Shown here: piece after piece, positions 1 to 8,052 of the stretch
How positions within the stretch are numbered: position 1 is the stretch's first letter
How the letters are laid out: the number at the start of each line of letters is the position of its first letter
From: Actinomadura macrotermitis
GTDB lineage: Bacteria > Actinomycetota > Actinomycetes > Streptosporangiales > Streptosporangiaceae
Assembly (NCBI RefSeq): GCF_009604375.1
Contig: NZ_WEGH01000006.1
Span: forward strand, 372,001 to 436,000
Length of the DNA: 64,000 nucleotides
Direction of reading: 5' to 3'
Program-made: the position numbers and the translations under genes
Notes under the pieces: model-generated
Database searches by the model: none
The model's input: only the letters and a program-made list of their open reading frames with translations
Told to the model about the DNA's origin: nothing

Positions 1-1047
1 CCCGAGGTGTGGAGCAAGACCGTCTTGCTGCTCACCTACGACGAGAACGACGGGTTCTTCGACCACGTCGTGCCGCCCTACGCCCCGGCGTCGCGCGCGC
101 AGGGACAGTCCACCGCGCCGACCACCGGCGAGTACTTCCCCGGCTCGGGGAGCCTGCCCGCGGGCCCCTACGGGCTCGGGCCGCGCGTGCCGATGATCGC
201 GATCTCGCCGTGGAGCAAGGGCGGCTGGGTCTGCTCGCAGACCTTCGACCACACCTCCATCATCCGCTTCCTGGAGAAGCGGTTCGGCGTGCACGAGCCG
301 AACATCTCCCCGTGGCGGCGCGCGGTGTGCGGCGACCTCACCAGCGCGTTCGACTTCTCGCGGCGCGATGAGAAGCCCGCGCCGCTGCCGTCCACCGGCG
401 GGTACCTGCCGCCGGACAAGAAGCGGCACCCCGACTACGTCCCGGCCCGGCCGGCGTCGCCCGCGATGCCGAAGCAGGAGCCCGGCCGCCGCCCGGCGCG
501 GCCGCTGCCCTACAACCTGACGGTCGCGGCGAAGACCGACGCGGCCGCCGGGCGCGTCACCCTGGAGTTCGCCGCCGGGCCCCGCGCGGGCGCCTGCTTC
601 CATGTCACCTCGGCCACCCGCACCGACGGCCCCTGGACCTACACCGTCGAGCCGGGCAAGTCCCTGTCCGAGAGCTGGACCACCAAGGACGCCTACGACC
701 TGTCGGTGCACGGCCCCAACGGGTTCTTCCGCCGCTACCGGGGCGACCTGTCCAAGGGCGGCCCGCAGGTGTCGGTCCGCCGGGCGGGCGGCGACGTGCG
801 GCTGAGCATCGCCAACCCGGGCCGGACCACCTGCGAGGTGACCGTCACCAGCGCCTACGGCGGCGGGCGGCCGGCGCGGCTGCGGGTGCGGCCCGGGCAG
901 CGGATCAGCCACACCGTGGGGCTGCACCACTCGGCGTCCTGGTACGACCTGACGGTGACGGCCGACAGCGACCCGTCCTACCTGTGGCGCGTCGCCGGGC
1001 ACGTCGAGACCGGCCGCCCGAGCCTCAGCGACCCGGCGCTCGGCTGA
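1..1047 (+). CDS. Phospholipase C, phosphocholine-specific type (3' part)
   Basis: The open frame enters from the left edge, so only about 348 C-terminal residues are visible. The first residues continue a phosphoesterase domain of the alkaline-phosphatase superfamily: LLTYDENDGFFDHV is the conserved late catalytic-domain motif of bacterial phosphocholine phospholipases C and acid phosphatase AcpA. It is followed by PMIAISPW and the FDHTSIIRFLEKRFG segment. From about residue 165 on, the protein has two consecutive beta-rich C-terminal modules of the DUF756 type (YNLTV...GPNGFFRRYRGD, then a second copy ending in YLWRVAGHVE), which are typical of secreted actinobacterial enzymes of about 680 residues. 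By family it hydrolyses phosphatidylcholine or sphingomyelin outside the cell; the signal peptide would lie outside this window. A strong hairpin follows the stop codon. Confidence 0.9.
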   Translation, partial: PEVWSKTVLLLTYDENDGFFDHVVPPYAPASRAQGQSTAPTTGEYFPGSGSLPAGPYGLGPRVPMIAISPWSKGGWVCSQTFDHTSIIRFLEKRFGVHEPNISPWRRAVCGDLTSAFDFSRRDEKPAPLPSTGGYLPPDKKRHPDYVPARPASPAMPKQEPGRRPARPLPYNLTVAAKTDAAAGRVTLEFAAGPRAGACFHVTSATRTDGPWTYTVEPGKSLSESWTTKDAYDLSVHGPNGFFRRYRGDLSKGGPQVSVRRAGGDVRLSIANPGRTTCEVTVTSAYGGGRPARLRVRPGQRISHTVGLHHSASWYDLTVTADSDPSYLWRVAGHVETGRPSLSDPALG

Positions 1048-1060
1048 CGCCGCCGGCCGG

Positions 1061-1083
1061 CCGGGCCCGCGCGGCGGGCCCGG
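1061..1083. terminator. Bidirectional terminator hairpin
   Basis: Perfect 10-bp inverted repeat, CCGGGCCCGC with its complement, around a 3-nt loop. It sits in the 36 bases between the convergent phospholipase and VOC genes. There is no T tract, as is common in high-GC actinobacteria, so its function as a terminator is inferred from position and stem strength. Confidence 0.7.
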
Positions 1084-1458
1084 TCAGCCGTGGGCGGTGT
1101 CGATGACGCAGAACCGGTTGCCCTCGGTGTCGGCGAGGACGACGAAGTCGGGATCGTCGGGGTACATGTCCCAGGACACCTGCCGCGCGCCGAGCGCGAG
1201 CAGCCGCTCGATCTCGGCCGCCTGCTCGGCGGCGTCGGCGGTGTACAGGTCGACGTGGACGCGCGGGTGCTCCTGCACCGGCGACACGCTGAGGCCGAGC
1301 GCGACCGGCGTGCCGGGGCCGCCGTCCGCCGGGACCAGCACGGTCCAGTCGTCCTTCACCGCGCCGTCGCGCGGCACGTAGTTCAGCGCACTGCTCCAGA
1401 AGGCCACCGCGCGCCGCACGTCCGAGGCGCCCAGCACGATCGATCCGATGCTCACCAT
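1084..1458 (-). CDS. VOC (glyoxalase/bleomycin-resistance fold) protein
   Basis: 124-residue small protein of the vicinal oxygen chelate superfamily. It shows the N-terminal VLGASDVRRAVAFWSSAL helix-strand pattern and the closing VLADTEGNRFCVID motif that ends these domains. Family members are metal-dependent lyases, isomerases, dioxygenases or antibiotic-binding proteins, and substrate cannot be read from the sequence. It lies 7 nt downstream of a second VOC gene on the same strand, so the two are probably co-transcribed and may act as a pair. The upstream Shine-Dalgarno is weak, which fits translational coupling to the preceding gene. Confidence 0.85.
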   Translation of the reverse strand: MVSIGSIVLGASDVRRAVAFWSSALNYVPRDGAVKDDWTVLVPADGGPGTPVALGLSVSPVQEHPRVHVDLYTADAAEQAAEIERLLALGARQVSWDMYPDDPDFVVLADTEGNRFCVIDTAHG

Positions 1459-1465
1459 GCGTTGA

Positions 1466-1858
1466 TCATCGCATCTGGAGGATGTCCAGATAGTGCTGGT
1501 TGTACATCACGCCGAGGACGTTGCCGAAGGGATCGACGACGGAGGCGGTGACGAAGCCCTCGCCGCGCACGGTCGGGGGCAGGTGCTCGGTGGCGCCGAG
1601 CTCCAGCAGCCGCGCGACGGCGGCGTCCACGTCGTCGACGTGCCAGTAGACGATGGCGCCGGCCGGGCCGTCGGTCGCGCCGGGCGGGGCGTACGCGGCG
1701 TCGATCACGCCGAACTCGTGCTGGTAGTCGCCGATGCGGAACTCGATGTAGCCGGGGACGGCGAAGTAGGGCTCGGCGCCGAACAGCTCGGTGTACCAGC
1801 GCTCGGCCGCCTGGAGGTCGTTCGCCCAGAAGCTGGTGGTGGTGAGTCCGCGGAGCAT
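1466..1858 (-). CDS. VOC family protein
   Basis: 130-residue VOC-fold protein. The start at 1858 (MLRGLTTTSFWANDLQ) is chosen because the domain begins there; the longer open frame upstream is non-conserved, low-complexity sequence. Features are the FWANDLQAAERWYTELFG opening, the VYWHVDDVDAAVARL second half and the closing VDPFGNVLGVMYN. The gene is divergent from a WYL-type regulator whose promoter region contains a perfect 6-bp inverted repeat, so this VOC pair is the likely regulatory target. The arrangement of a YafY-type regulator beside a glyoxalase-like gene is common in actinobacteria. Confidence 0.87.
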   Translation of the reverse strand: MLRGLTTTSFWANDLQAAERWYTELFGAEPYFAVPGYIEFRIGDYQHEFGVIDAAYAPPGATDGPAGAIVYWHVDDVDAAVARLLELGATEHLPPTVRGEGFVTASVVDPFGNVLGVMYNQHYLDILQMR

Positions 1859-1916
1859 GTCCTGTTCCCTTCGCCTTGGCCGCCGTTCGGCCGCTTCCTG
1901 AACAGTAGGAGCCCAA

Positions 1917-1935
1917 TAGGACAGTGAACGTCCTA
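1917..1935. promoter_or_regulatory. Inverted repeat between VOC genes and WYL regulator
   Basis: TAGGAC and GTCCTA form perfect 6-bp arms separated by 7 nt (AGTGAAC). The repeat lies 13 nt before the regulator start and about 60 nt before the divergent VOC start. It is a candidate operator of the adjacent WYL-domain regulator. The repeat is seen directly; its role is inferred from position. Confidence 0.5.
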
Positions 1936-1948
1936 GCAGGACGGCAGG

Positions 1949-2914
1949 ATGAGGACCATGAGAGATCCGTCCGGAAGACTGCTGCAACTGCTGTCCCTGC
2001 TGCAGACTCCGCGCGAATGGCCGGGCCCCGAACTCGCCGGCCGGCTCGGCGTCACCTCCCGCACGATCCGGCGGGACGTCGAGCGGCTGCGGGAGTTGGG
2101 CTACCCGGTGCACGCGGCGCAGGGCAACGTCGGCGGGTACCGGCTGGCCGCCGGCGCGGCGATGCCGCCGCTGGTGCTGGAGGACGACGAGGCCGTCGCG
2201 ATCGCCATCGGCCTGCGCACCGCCGCCACGGCCGCCATCGGCGGCATCGAGGACACCTCGCTGAGCGCCCTGGCCAAGCTGGAGCAGGTCCTGCCGCGGC
2301 GGCTGCGGCACCGGGTGGCGGCGCTGTCGGAGGCGGCCGTGGCCCTGCCCGGGACCGGGCCGGGCGCCGATCCGGACGTCCTGGCCACGCTCGCCGCCGC
2401 CTGCGTCGCGCACGAGAAGGTCCGCTTCGCCCACACCAAGGCGGACGGCGCGGCGACGCGGCGGCTGGTGGAGCCGCACCGGCTGGTCGCGGCGGGCCGC
2501 CGCTGGTACCTCGTGGCCTTCGACGAGGCACGCGCCGACTGGCGCACCTTCCGGGCGGACCGCATCGCCGAGGTGCACCGCACGGGCGTCCGCGTCCCGG
2601 AACGCTCACTGCCGGGCGGCGTGGACGCGGCCGCGTGGCTCGACCAGACGATCGCGGGCAACGCGGGATCCTTGCAGGCCCACCTGATCCTGCACACCCC
2701 GATCGAGCAGGCCCGCGAGCTGGTCTCGGGGTGGCACGGGGAACTGGAGGCGGTGGACGAGCGGTCGTGCCGGCTGCGCACCCACCCGGACTCGGCGGTG
2801 AACCTGGCCTACCGCATCGCGCTGCTGCGAGTGGACTACACCCTGCTGGACCCGCCGGAGGTCGCCGGGCACCTGCGCACGATCGCCGCCCGCGCCACCC
2901 GCGGCATCACCTGA
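1949..2914 (+). CDS. YafY-type HTH/WYL transcriptional regulator
   Basis: 321-residue regulator. Residues about 8-60 form a DeoR-like winged helix-turn-helix (LLSLLQTPREWPGPELAGRLGVTSRTIRRDVERL). This is followed by the GYPVHAAQGNVGGYRL wing and, from about residue 140, a WYL ligand-sensing domain (VEPHRLVAAGRRWYLVAFD) with a WCX-like C-terminal extension. The usual WYL tripeptide reads W-Y-L here, so the domain looks intact. An alternative start lies 9 nt downstream (MRDPSG). It most likely controls the divergent VOC pair and itself through the inverted repeat just upstream. The WYL ligand is unknown; nucleic acid or small molecules have been proposed for the family. Confidence 0.9.
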   Translation: MRTMRDPSGRLLQLLSLLQTPREWPGPELAGRLGVTSRTIRRDVERLRELGYPVHAAQGNVGGYRLAAGAAMPPLVLEDDEAVAIAIGLRTAATAAIGGIEDTSLSALAKLEQVLPRRLRHRVAALSEAAVALPGTGPGADPDVLATLAAACVAHEKVRFAHTKADGAATRRLVEPHRLVAAGRRWYLVAFDEARADWRTFRADRIAEVHRTGVRVPERSLPGGVDAAAWLDQTIAGNAGSLQAHLILHTPIEQARELVSGWHGELEAVDERSCRLRTHPDSAVNLAYRIALLRVDYTLLDPPEVAGHLRTIAARATRGIT

Positions 2915-2925
2915 CCCCAGGCCCC

Positions 2926-3519
2926 TCAGACGAACTTTGAGGTGTCGAGTTCGAACTCGAACGGCTTCGGCAGAGCGATCGTCTTCCCGAAGTTCACTTG
3001 AACGAGCTCGACGTAGTCGTCGTTCTCGGGCGAGCTGAAGAGCGTCACCTTTGCTTCCGTGCGATCTACCAGCAGGTAGAGCGGAATGCCCGATCTGGCG
3101 TAGCAGTGCCGCTTGGCCTCGCGATCACGTTCGGGGTGATCGGAGGTCACCTCCATGACGAGTGCGACACCCTCCGGTTCCATCCAGGGAGCCGCGTCGC
3201 CGAACACGTCCAGCTCCTCCGGGGCGACCGTGAGGTCGGGGATCACATGGTTCTTGGTGCAACCGCCGCCGGAGGGAACCTTCAGGCCCTTCATCGAAGA
3301 TGTGTCGACCTCGATGCTGCTTTTCCTGATGATCTGCGAGACGACTTTCGCGATGTTCTTCTCGTGGTTACCGAAGGGGGGTGGGGACACGACGATCTCT
3401 CCGTCGATCAGCTCGGCGCGGTAGCCCTCGGGGGTCTCAAGGGCCAGGAAGTCCTGCAGGAGGAAGTCCTCGTGAGCTTCCGCGTGATGAGCCTGCGTGT
3501 CGTGTGCCATCGCGGTCAT
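2926..3519 (-). CDS. Uma2 family endonuclease-like protein (DUF820)
   Basis: 197-residue protein with the PD-(D/E)XK fold of the Uma2 family. The motifs are ELIDGEIVVSPPPFGNHEKN near the N-terminus, VIPDLTVAPEE (motif II acidic residue), VMEVTSDHPERDREAKRHCYARSGIPLYLLVD (the E-x-T/S...K core) and a C-terminal beta strand region. These proteins are very abundant in Streptosporangiales genomes as single genes. The nuclease function is predicted from the fold and, as far as I know, has not been shown. The start at 3519 has GGAGCGGAAC upstream; an internal ATG three codons later is possible. It converges with the WYL regulator gene with only 11 nt between stops. Confidence 0.88.
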   Translation of the reverse strand: MTAMAHDTQAHHAEAHEDFLLQDFLALETPEGYRAELIDGEIVVSPPPFGNHEKNIAKVVSQIIRKSSIEVDTSSMKGLKVPSGGGCTKNHVIPDLTVAPEELDVFGDAAPWMEPEGVALVMEVTSDHPERDREAKRHCYARSGIPLYLLVDRTEAKVTLFSSPENDDYVELVQVNFGKTIALPKPFEFELDTSKFV

Positions 3520-3657
3520 GTTCCGCTCCCTTCCTCGTCACGGACGAGCTTAGGAGCAGAGTGCCACCCTTCGCATACGGATCGTAGTGACCAGGTCGCT
3601 TGTTCTCACAGTATGTGCCCGCCGGCCGCCTTCTCCATCCGTGGCACATGATTGACT

Positions 3658-3677
3658 TACCAAGCAAGCGTTGGGTT
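3658..3677. promoter_or_regulatory. TetR-type operator candidate (dispersed motif, copy 1)
   Basis: TACCAAGCAAGCGTTGGGTT, an imperfect palindrome with an 8-4-8 layout. It lies 20 nt upstream of the acyl-CoA dehydrogenase start and matches the motif at 8876-8895 in 16 of 20 positions. It is one of four related sites in the window, all next to catabolic genes. Confidence 0.6.
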
Positions 3678-3697
3678 GGGATAGCGGAGGGCAGCGG

Positions 3698-4738
3698 ATG
3701 AGCCTGGTCGTCAGCGAGGAGCAGGAAGAACTGCGGAGGGCGCTGCGGCGGTTCTTCGCCGACAAGTCGCCGTCGGCCGAGGTGCGGCGGCTGATGGGCA
3801 GCGCCGAGGGTTACGACCCGAAGGTCTGGGCGCAGATGGCCGAGCAGATCGGGCTGCAGGGCCTGGCGATCCCCGAGGAGTACGGCGGGGCCGGGTTCGG
3901 GATGCGGGAGCTGGCCATCGTCTTCGAGGAGATGGGGCGGGCGCTGGTGTGCGCGCCCTATCTGGCGACGATCCTGGGCGCCGCCGCGGTCCTGGCCGCC
4001 GAGGACGAGGAGCTCAAGTGGGAGGTGCTGCCCGGGATCGCGGACGGGACGATGATCGCGGCCGTCGCCGTCGAGGGCGTCACGGCGCGGGAGACGGCCG
4101 AGGGATGGGCCCTGGACGGCATCGCCTCGTATGTGGTGGACGGCCACCTCGCCGATCTCGTGGTGGTCTGCGGGGACGACGGGCTGTTCGCCGTGCAGGA
4201 CGGTTTCGGGCGGACGCCGCTGCCGACGCTGGACCAGACCCGCAGGCTGACCCGGCTGGAGTTCGACGGGACACCTGCCCGCCGCATCGGAGGCCCCCGG
4301 CGGCATGTGGAGGACGTTGCGGCGGTCGCGCTCGCGGCCGAGGCGCTCGGCGGCGCGCAGCGGATGCTCGACCTGACGGTGGAGTACGTCAAGGTGCGGC
4401 GGCAGTTCGGGCGGCCCATCGGGTCCTTCCAGGCGATCAAGCACCGGTGCGCCGACATGTTCGTGCTGGTGGAGTCGGCGCGCTCGGCGGTGCTGCAGGC
4501 GGCGGCCGTCGCGGACGAGAGCCCTGAGGAGCTGCCGATGGCGGCGGCCGTGGCCAAGGCGTACTGCACCGACGCCTACTTCCAGGTCGCCGGGGAGGCC
4601 GTCCAGTTGCACGGCGGGATCGGGTTCACCTGGGAACATGACGCGCATCTGTACTTCAAGCGGGCCAAGTCCTGTCAGGAGCTGTTCGGGTCGGCCGCGC
4701 GGCACCGGGAGCGGCTCGCCGGGCTTGTCGGGATATAG
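3698..4738 (+). CDS. Acyl-CoA dehydrogenase
   Basis: 346-residue FAD enzyme of the acyl-CoA dehydrogenase family. Visible parts are the N-terminal helical domain (EEQEELRRALRRFFADKSP...GLQGLAIPEEYGGAGFG), a shortened middle beta domain, and the C-terminal helical domain with RRQFGRPIGSFQAIKHRCADMFV and QLHGGIGFTWEHDAHLYFKRAK. This is the FadE branch found in lipid, sterol and xenobiotic side-chain oxidation. It oxidises an acyl-CoA to the 2-enoyl-CoA and passes electrons to ETF; the substrate is not readable. The ATG at 3698 is chosen because GCGGAGGGCAG precedes it and the domain starts there. The 20-bp operator-like motif upstream links it to the enoyl-CoA hydratase at 8053-8856. Confidence 0.92.
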   Translation: MSLVVSEEQEELRRALRRFFADKSPSAEVRRLMGSAEGYDPKVWAQMAEQIGLQGLAIPEEYGGAGFGMRELAIVFEEMGRALVCAPYLATILGAAAVLAAEDEELKWEVLPGIADGTMIAAVAVEGVTARETAEGWALDGIASYVVDGHLADLVVVCGDDGLFAVQDGFGRTPLPTLDQTRRLTRLEFDGTPARRIGGPRRHVEDVAAVALAAEALGGAQRMLDLTVEYVKVRRQFGRPIGSFQAIKHRCADMFVLVESARSAVLQAAAVADESPEELPMAAAVAKAYCTDAYFQVAGEAVQLHGGIGFTWEHDAHLYFKRAKSCQELFGSAARHRERLAGLVGI

Positions 4739-4764
4739 GCTCGGCGCGGCGAAAGGGGCGTTCG

Positions 4765-5766
4765 ATGGGTAGGCGGGCCAGCGGTTCCATGTTCGGACTG
4801 GCGTACGGGGACGCCCTCGGCGCGCCGACCGAGTTCATCGACATGAAGCAGATCCACCGCCGGTACGGTTTCGACGGCCCGCGCGTGCCGGAGGGGAACC
4901 CGGCGCTGGTCACCGACGACACCCAGATGGGGATCGCGGTCGCCGAGGGCCTGCTGAACGCCCTGGAGAACCCGCCCTTCACGCCGGATCTGATCACGCC
5001 GATCTGGCGGCGGAAGTTCATCGACTGGCTGAACAGCCCCGACAACAACCGGGCGCCGGGCAACACGTGCCTGCAGGCCTGCCGGAACCTGGAGGCCGGG
5101 CTGCCCTGGGTGAAGGCGACGCAGGCCGGTTCCAAGGGCTGCGGCGCCAACATGCGGGTCACACCGTTGGGTCTGGTGCCCGGTTTCACCGACGAGACGC
5201 GCGCGGCGGCGTCGCAGCTGCAGGCGGCCCTGACGCACGGCCATCCGACGGGTCTCGCGGCGAGCGAGCTGACCGCGTTCGCCGTCTGGTGGCTGCGGGA
5301 GGGCATGGACCCGGCCGACCTGCCGGGTGCGCTGCGCGCGCGCTGCCACGAGCAGCGGACGACGTATCACGGCGACTGGCTCGAAGACCTGTGGCAGCAG
5401 CCCGGCATGGAGAGCCCCGAGATGTTCATCTCCCGGGGCTGGGACGAGTGCCTGGCCGTCCTGGACCGGCTGGACGCGGCCCTCGCCCGTCTCGACCGCG
5501 ACGCCGACCCGTGCGAGGCGACCGGCGCGGGCTGGGTCGCCGAGGAGGCCCTGGCCACCGGCCTGCTGGCGTTCCTGTTGTTCCCCGATGACGCGGTCTC
5601 GGCGATCTGGCGGGGCGCGGCGAGCTCGGGCGATTCGGACTCGATCGCCTGCCTGGCCGGGGCGTTCGCCGGCGCGCACCTCGGCATGGACGCCTGGCCC
5701 GCCGAGTGGGCCGGGCGCATCGAGTACGCCGACGCCCTGGCGCGCATCGGCGGCGCCTGGGACTAG
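4765..5766 (+). CDS. ADP-ribosylglycohydrolase family protein
   Basis: 333-residue DraG/ARH-type hydrolase. The N-terminal GSMFGLAYGDALGAPTEF is the family signature. VTDDTQM supplies the first metal-binding acidic and threonine residues, and the C-terminal SSGDSDSIACLAGAFAGAHLG supplies the second cluster. Family members remove ADP-ribose from arginine or other protein side chains, or cleave related ADP-ribose compounds, using two Mg or Mn ions. It stands alone, with no ADP-ribosyltransferase or nitrogenase gene nearby, so the target is unknown. Its stop codon shares a CTAG tetranucleotide with the stop of the convergent PPOX gene. Confidence 0.92.
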   Translation: MGRRASGSMFGLAYGDALGAPTEFIDMKQIHRRYGFDGPRVPEGNPALVTDDTQMGIAVAEGLLNALENPPFTPDLITPIWRRKFIDWLNSPDNNRAPGNTCLQACRNLEAGLPWVKATQAGSKGCGANMRVTPLGLVPGFTDETRAAASQLQAALTHGHPTGLAASELTAFAVWWLREGMDPADLPGALRARCHEQRTTYHGDWLEDLWQQPGMESPEMFISRGWDECLAVLDRLDAALARLDRDADPCEATGAGWVAEEALATGLLAFLLFPDDAVSAIWRGAASSGDSDSIACLAGAFAGAHLGMDAWPAEWAGRIEYADALARIGGAWD

Positions 5767-6185
5767 CCGCCCGCCGACCAGCCCGTCCATGAGTCGATGA
5801 CGATCACGATGACGGGACCGTCCGGGGGCCGCTCGCGGTACTGCGGGTAGCGGGCGGCCAGCAGCCGGACGGGTCCTGCCATGCGGGCCGGGTCGTCGAT
5901 GATGTGCGCGTGGCCGTCCACCCGCACCCACCAGAGGCGGTCCCAGTCGTCCTCGTAGTGGTCGGCGAGCAGCGCCACACGCGGGTTGGCCCGGATGTTG
6001 GCGAGCCGCCGCAGGTCGCGGGTCGACTTCGGCTTGTGGTCGACGGCGATGTAGACCGTGCCGCGCTCGATCGCGAACGTCACCGGGACCAGGTGCGGGC
6101 GGCCGTGCTCGTCGGCGGTGGCCAGCCGGGCGACCGGGGCGGAGGCGAGCCGCTCCCGCGCGGCGGCGGACGACAACCGGGGCAT
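5763..6185 (-). CDS. PPOX-class F420-dependent oxidoreductase
   Basis: 140-residue split beta-barrel flavin/deazaflavin-binding protein. It has RERLASAPVARLATADEHGRPHLVPVTFAIE at the N-terminus, VYIAVDHKPKSTRDLRRLANIRANPRVALLADHYEDDW in the middle and a C-terminal VIVIVIDSWTGWSAGG. This arrangement matches the actinobacterial subfamily described as F420-dependent PPOX proteins (Rv0121-like). Substrate is unknown; relatives reduce biliverdin or other conjugated compounds. It is divergent from a PadR-FAD monooxygenase operon. Confidence 0.87.
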   Translation of the reverse strand: MPRLSSAAARERLASAPVARLATADEHGRPHLVPVTFAIERGTVYIAVDHKPKSTRDLRRLANIRANPRVALLADHYEDDWDRLWWVRVDGHAHIIDDPARMAGPVRLLAARYPQYRERPPDGPVIVIVIDSWTGWSAGG

Positions 6186-6212
6186 GCGCCCAGCCTCTCA
6201 TACCCCGAATGG

Positions 6213-6245
6213 TTGACATCGACTATTTGAGAGCGGATAGTCGAT
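6213..6245 (+). promoter_or_regulatory. Promoter overlapped by a 9-bp-arm inverted repeat (PadR operator candidate)
   Basis: A consensus -35 TTGACA at 6213-6218 is followed, after 17 nt, by GATAGT at 6236-6241. The two are embedded in a perfect inverted repeat, ATCGACTAT (6218-6226) and ATAGTCGAT (6237-6245), with a 10-nt spacer. A repressor bound there would block both promoter elements. PadR, encoded immediately downstream, is the obvious candidate. Confidence 0.65.
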
Positions 6246-6263
6246 CCTGACTAAGGAGGCGCG

Positions 6264-6857
6264 ATGTCCCGGCGCAAGGTGGCCAACCCGCTGGCACTGG
6301 CGGTGCTCGCCGAACTGCTCGTGGAGGCGATGCACCCGTACGAGATCGGCCGGCGGCTGCAGGAGCACGGCAACGACCGGACCCTGAAGTACACCCGGGG
6401 CTCGCTGTACATGGTCGTCGAGCAGCTGGAGCGGGCCGGGTTCGTCGTCGAGCAGGAGACGGTGCGCGACACCCAGCGGCCCGAGCGCACCGTCTACGCG
6501 CTCACCGAGGCGGGCCGGGTCGAACTCTACGACTGGCTGCGCGAGCTGGTCGCCCGGCCCCGCAACGAGTACCCCCAGTTCGGGGTGGCCCTGTCACTGA
6601 TCAGCGTGCTGCCGCCGGCCGAGGCCGCCGCGCTGCTCGGCGAGCGGCTGGCGCGGCTCGACGAGCAGATCGGAGAGATCCGCGAGACCGTCCGGAAGGC
6701 CACCGACGACGGTGTCATGTGGATCTTCCTGGTGGAGGACGAGTACGAGCTCGCGGTGCTGGAGGCCGAGCACCGCTTCGTCACCGGCCTCGCCGCGTCG
6801 CTGCGGGAGCCCGGCTATGTCCAGGCGTGGGAGCAGGTCATGGGGAGCAGGTCATGA
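6264..6857 (+). CDS. PadR family transcriptional regulator
   Basis: 197-residue two-domain PadR repressor. The winged helix is at about residues 9-85 (LALAVLAELLVEAMHPYEIGRRLQEHG...GSLYMVVEQLERAGFVVEQE...PERTVYALTEAGR). The C-terminal dimerisation/ligand helices are of the Vir_act_alpha_C type (RLARLDEQIGEIRETV...EAEHRFVTGLAASLREPGY). It has good ribosome binding (AAGGAGGCG). Its stop overlaps the ATG of the next gene as ATGA, so the regulator and the FAD monooxygenase are one operon. It probably represses that operon and releases it on binding an aromatic or drug-like ligand. Confidence 0.93.
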   Translation: MSRRKVANPLALAVLAELLVEAMHPYEIGRRLQEHGNDRTLKYTRGSLYMVVEQLERAGFVVEQETVRDTQRPERTVYALTEAGRVELYDWLRELVARPRNEYPQFGVALSLISVLPPAEAAALLGERLARLDEQIGEIRETVRKATDDGVMWIFLVEDEYELAVLEAEHRFVTGLAASLREPGYVQAWEQVMGSRS

Positions 6858-8044
6858 GGGTCCTGGTCATCGGCGGCGGCATCGCCGGGACCGCCGCGGC
6901 GATCGCCCTGCGCAAGGCCGGTGTCGAGGCGGTCGTCCACGAGGCCCGCCCCGCCGTGGACGGCGGCGGCGCGTTCCTGACCCTGGCCACCAACGGCATC
7001 GACGCGCTGCGCACGATCGGGGCCGACGCGGGGGTGCTGGAGCGGGGCTTCGCCACGCCCGACATTCTGCTGCGCAGCACCACCGGCAAGGAACTCGGCC
7101 ACACGCCCACCGGCCGGGCGCTGCCGGACGGCGTCGTCAGCCACACCCTCCGGCGCGCCGACCTGTACCGGGCCCTGACCGAGGAGGCCCTGAAAAGGGG
7201 CGTCCGGATCGAGTACGGCAAGCGGCTCGTCGACGCCCGGCGGACCTCCGATGGGGTGTGCGCCGTGTTCGCCGACGGCACCGAGGCGACCGGCGACGTG
7301 CTGATCGGCGCGGACGGCGTGCACTCGCGGGTGCGCACCCTGATCGATCCGGCCGCGCCCGCGCCCGTCTACGCGGGCCTGGTCGGTCTCGGCGGGTACG
7401 CCGAGGGGTTGCGGCTGCCGGGCGAGACCGGCGGCTACACCATGGTCTTCGGGCGGCGGGCGTTCTTCGGGTACGCGGTGCCGCCGGACGGCGCCGTCTG
7501 GTGGTTCGCCAACATCCCGCGCGCCGGCGAACCCGCCCGCGGCGAGGTCGAGAAGATCCCTGGTGAGCAGTGGCAGCGCACGCTGGCCGAGCTGTTCGCC
7601 GAGGACGCCGGGCCTGCCGTCCGCTGTGTGCAGGCCAGCGATCCCGCCGACCTGGTGGCCGGGCCCGTGCACTCGGTCCCGCGGCTACCGAGGTGGCACG
7701 ACGACCGCATGGTCGTCATCGGCGACGCCGCGCACGCGCCGACGCCGACGTCCGGGCAGGGCGCCTCGCTGTCGATCGAGGACGCCGTCGTGCTCGCCCG
7801 CTGCCTGCGCGACCTGCCCGGCCCGGCCGAGGCGTTCGCCAGGTTCCAGGAGCTGCGCCGGCCCCGCGTGGAAGGCATCATCAAGGCCGCCGCGCGAATC
7901 AACAGCAGCAAGGCGGCCGGGCCCGTCGCACGCCGGGTGCGCGACGCCGTGCTGCCGGGCATCCTCAAGGTGGCGGCGGGCGGCAAGCAGATGACGCGGG
8001 TGTTCGACCACCACATCGACTGGGACGAGCCCGTCGCGCCCTGA
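6854..8044 (+). CDS. FAD-dependent monooxygenase (PHBH fold)
   Basis: 396-residue flavoprotein. The N-terminal Rossmann motif VLVIGGGIAGTAAAIALRKAG (about 3-23) binds the FAD ADP moiety. GADGVHSRVR is the DG motif, and GDAAHAPTPTSGQGASLSIEDA the second FAD signature of group A hydroxylases. Such enzymes use NAD(P)H and O2 to hydroxylate aromatics or inactivate planar drugs such as tetracyclines or rifamycins. Specificity cannot be assigned. The start at 6854 is set by the ATGA overlap with padR and by the Rossmann motif beginning there; a longer upstream frame is only overlap with padR. Confidence 0.92.
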   Translation: MRVLVIGGGIAGTAAAIALRKAGVEAVVHEARPAVDGGGAFLTLATNGIDALRTIGADAGVLERGFATPDILLRSTTGKELGHTPTGRALPDGVVSHTLRRADLYRALTEEALKRGVRIEYGKRLVDARRTSDGVCAVFADGTEATGDVLIGADGVHSRVRTLIDPAAPAPVYAGLVGLGGYAEGLRLPGETGGYTMVFGRRAFFGYAVPPDGAVWWFANIPRAGEPARGEVEKIPGEQWQRTLAELFAEDAGPAVRCVQASDPADLVAGPVHSVPRLPRWHDDRMVVIGDAAHAPTPTSGQGASLSIEDAVVLARCLRDLPGPAEAFARFQELRRPRVEGIIKAAARINSSKAAGPVARRVRDAVLPGILKVAAGGKQMTRVFDHHIDWDEPVAP

Positions 8045-8052
8045 ACGCCCGG

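Noticed and set aside
2926..3519. Uma2 protein as part of a restriction or defence island
   Set aside because: It is solitary, and these genes are scattered in high copy in related genomes without defence partners.
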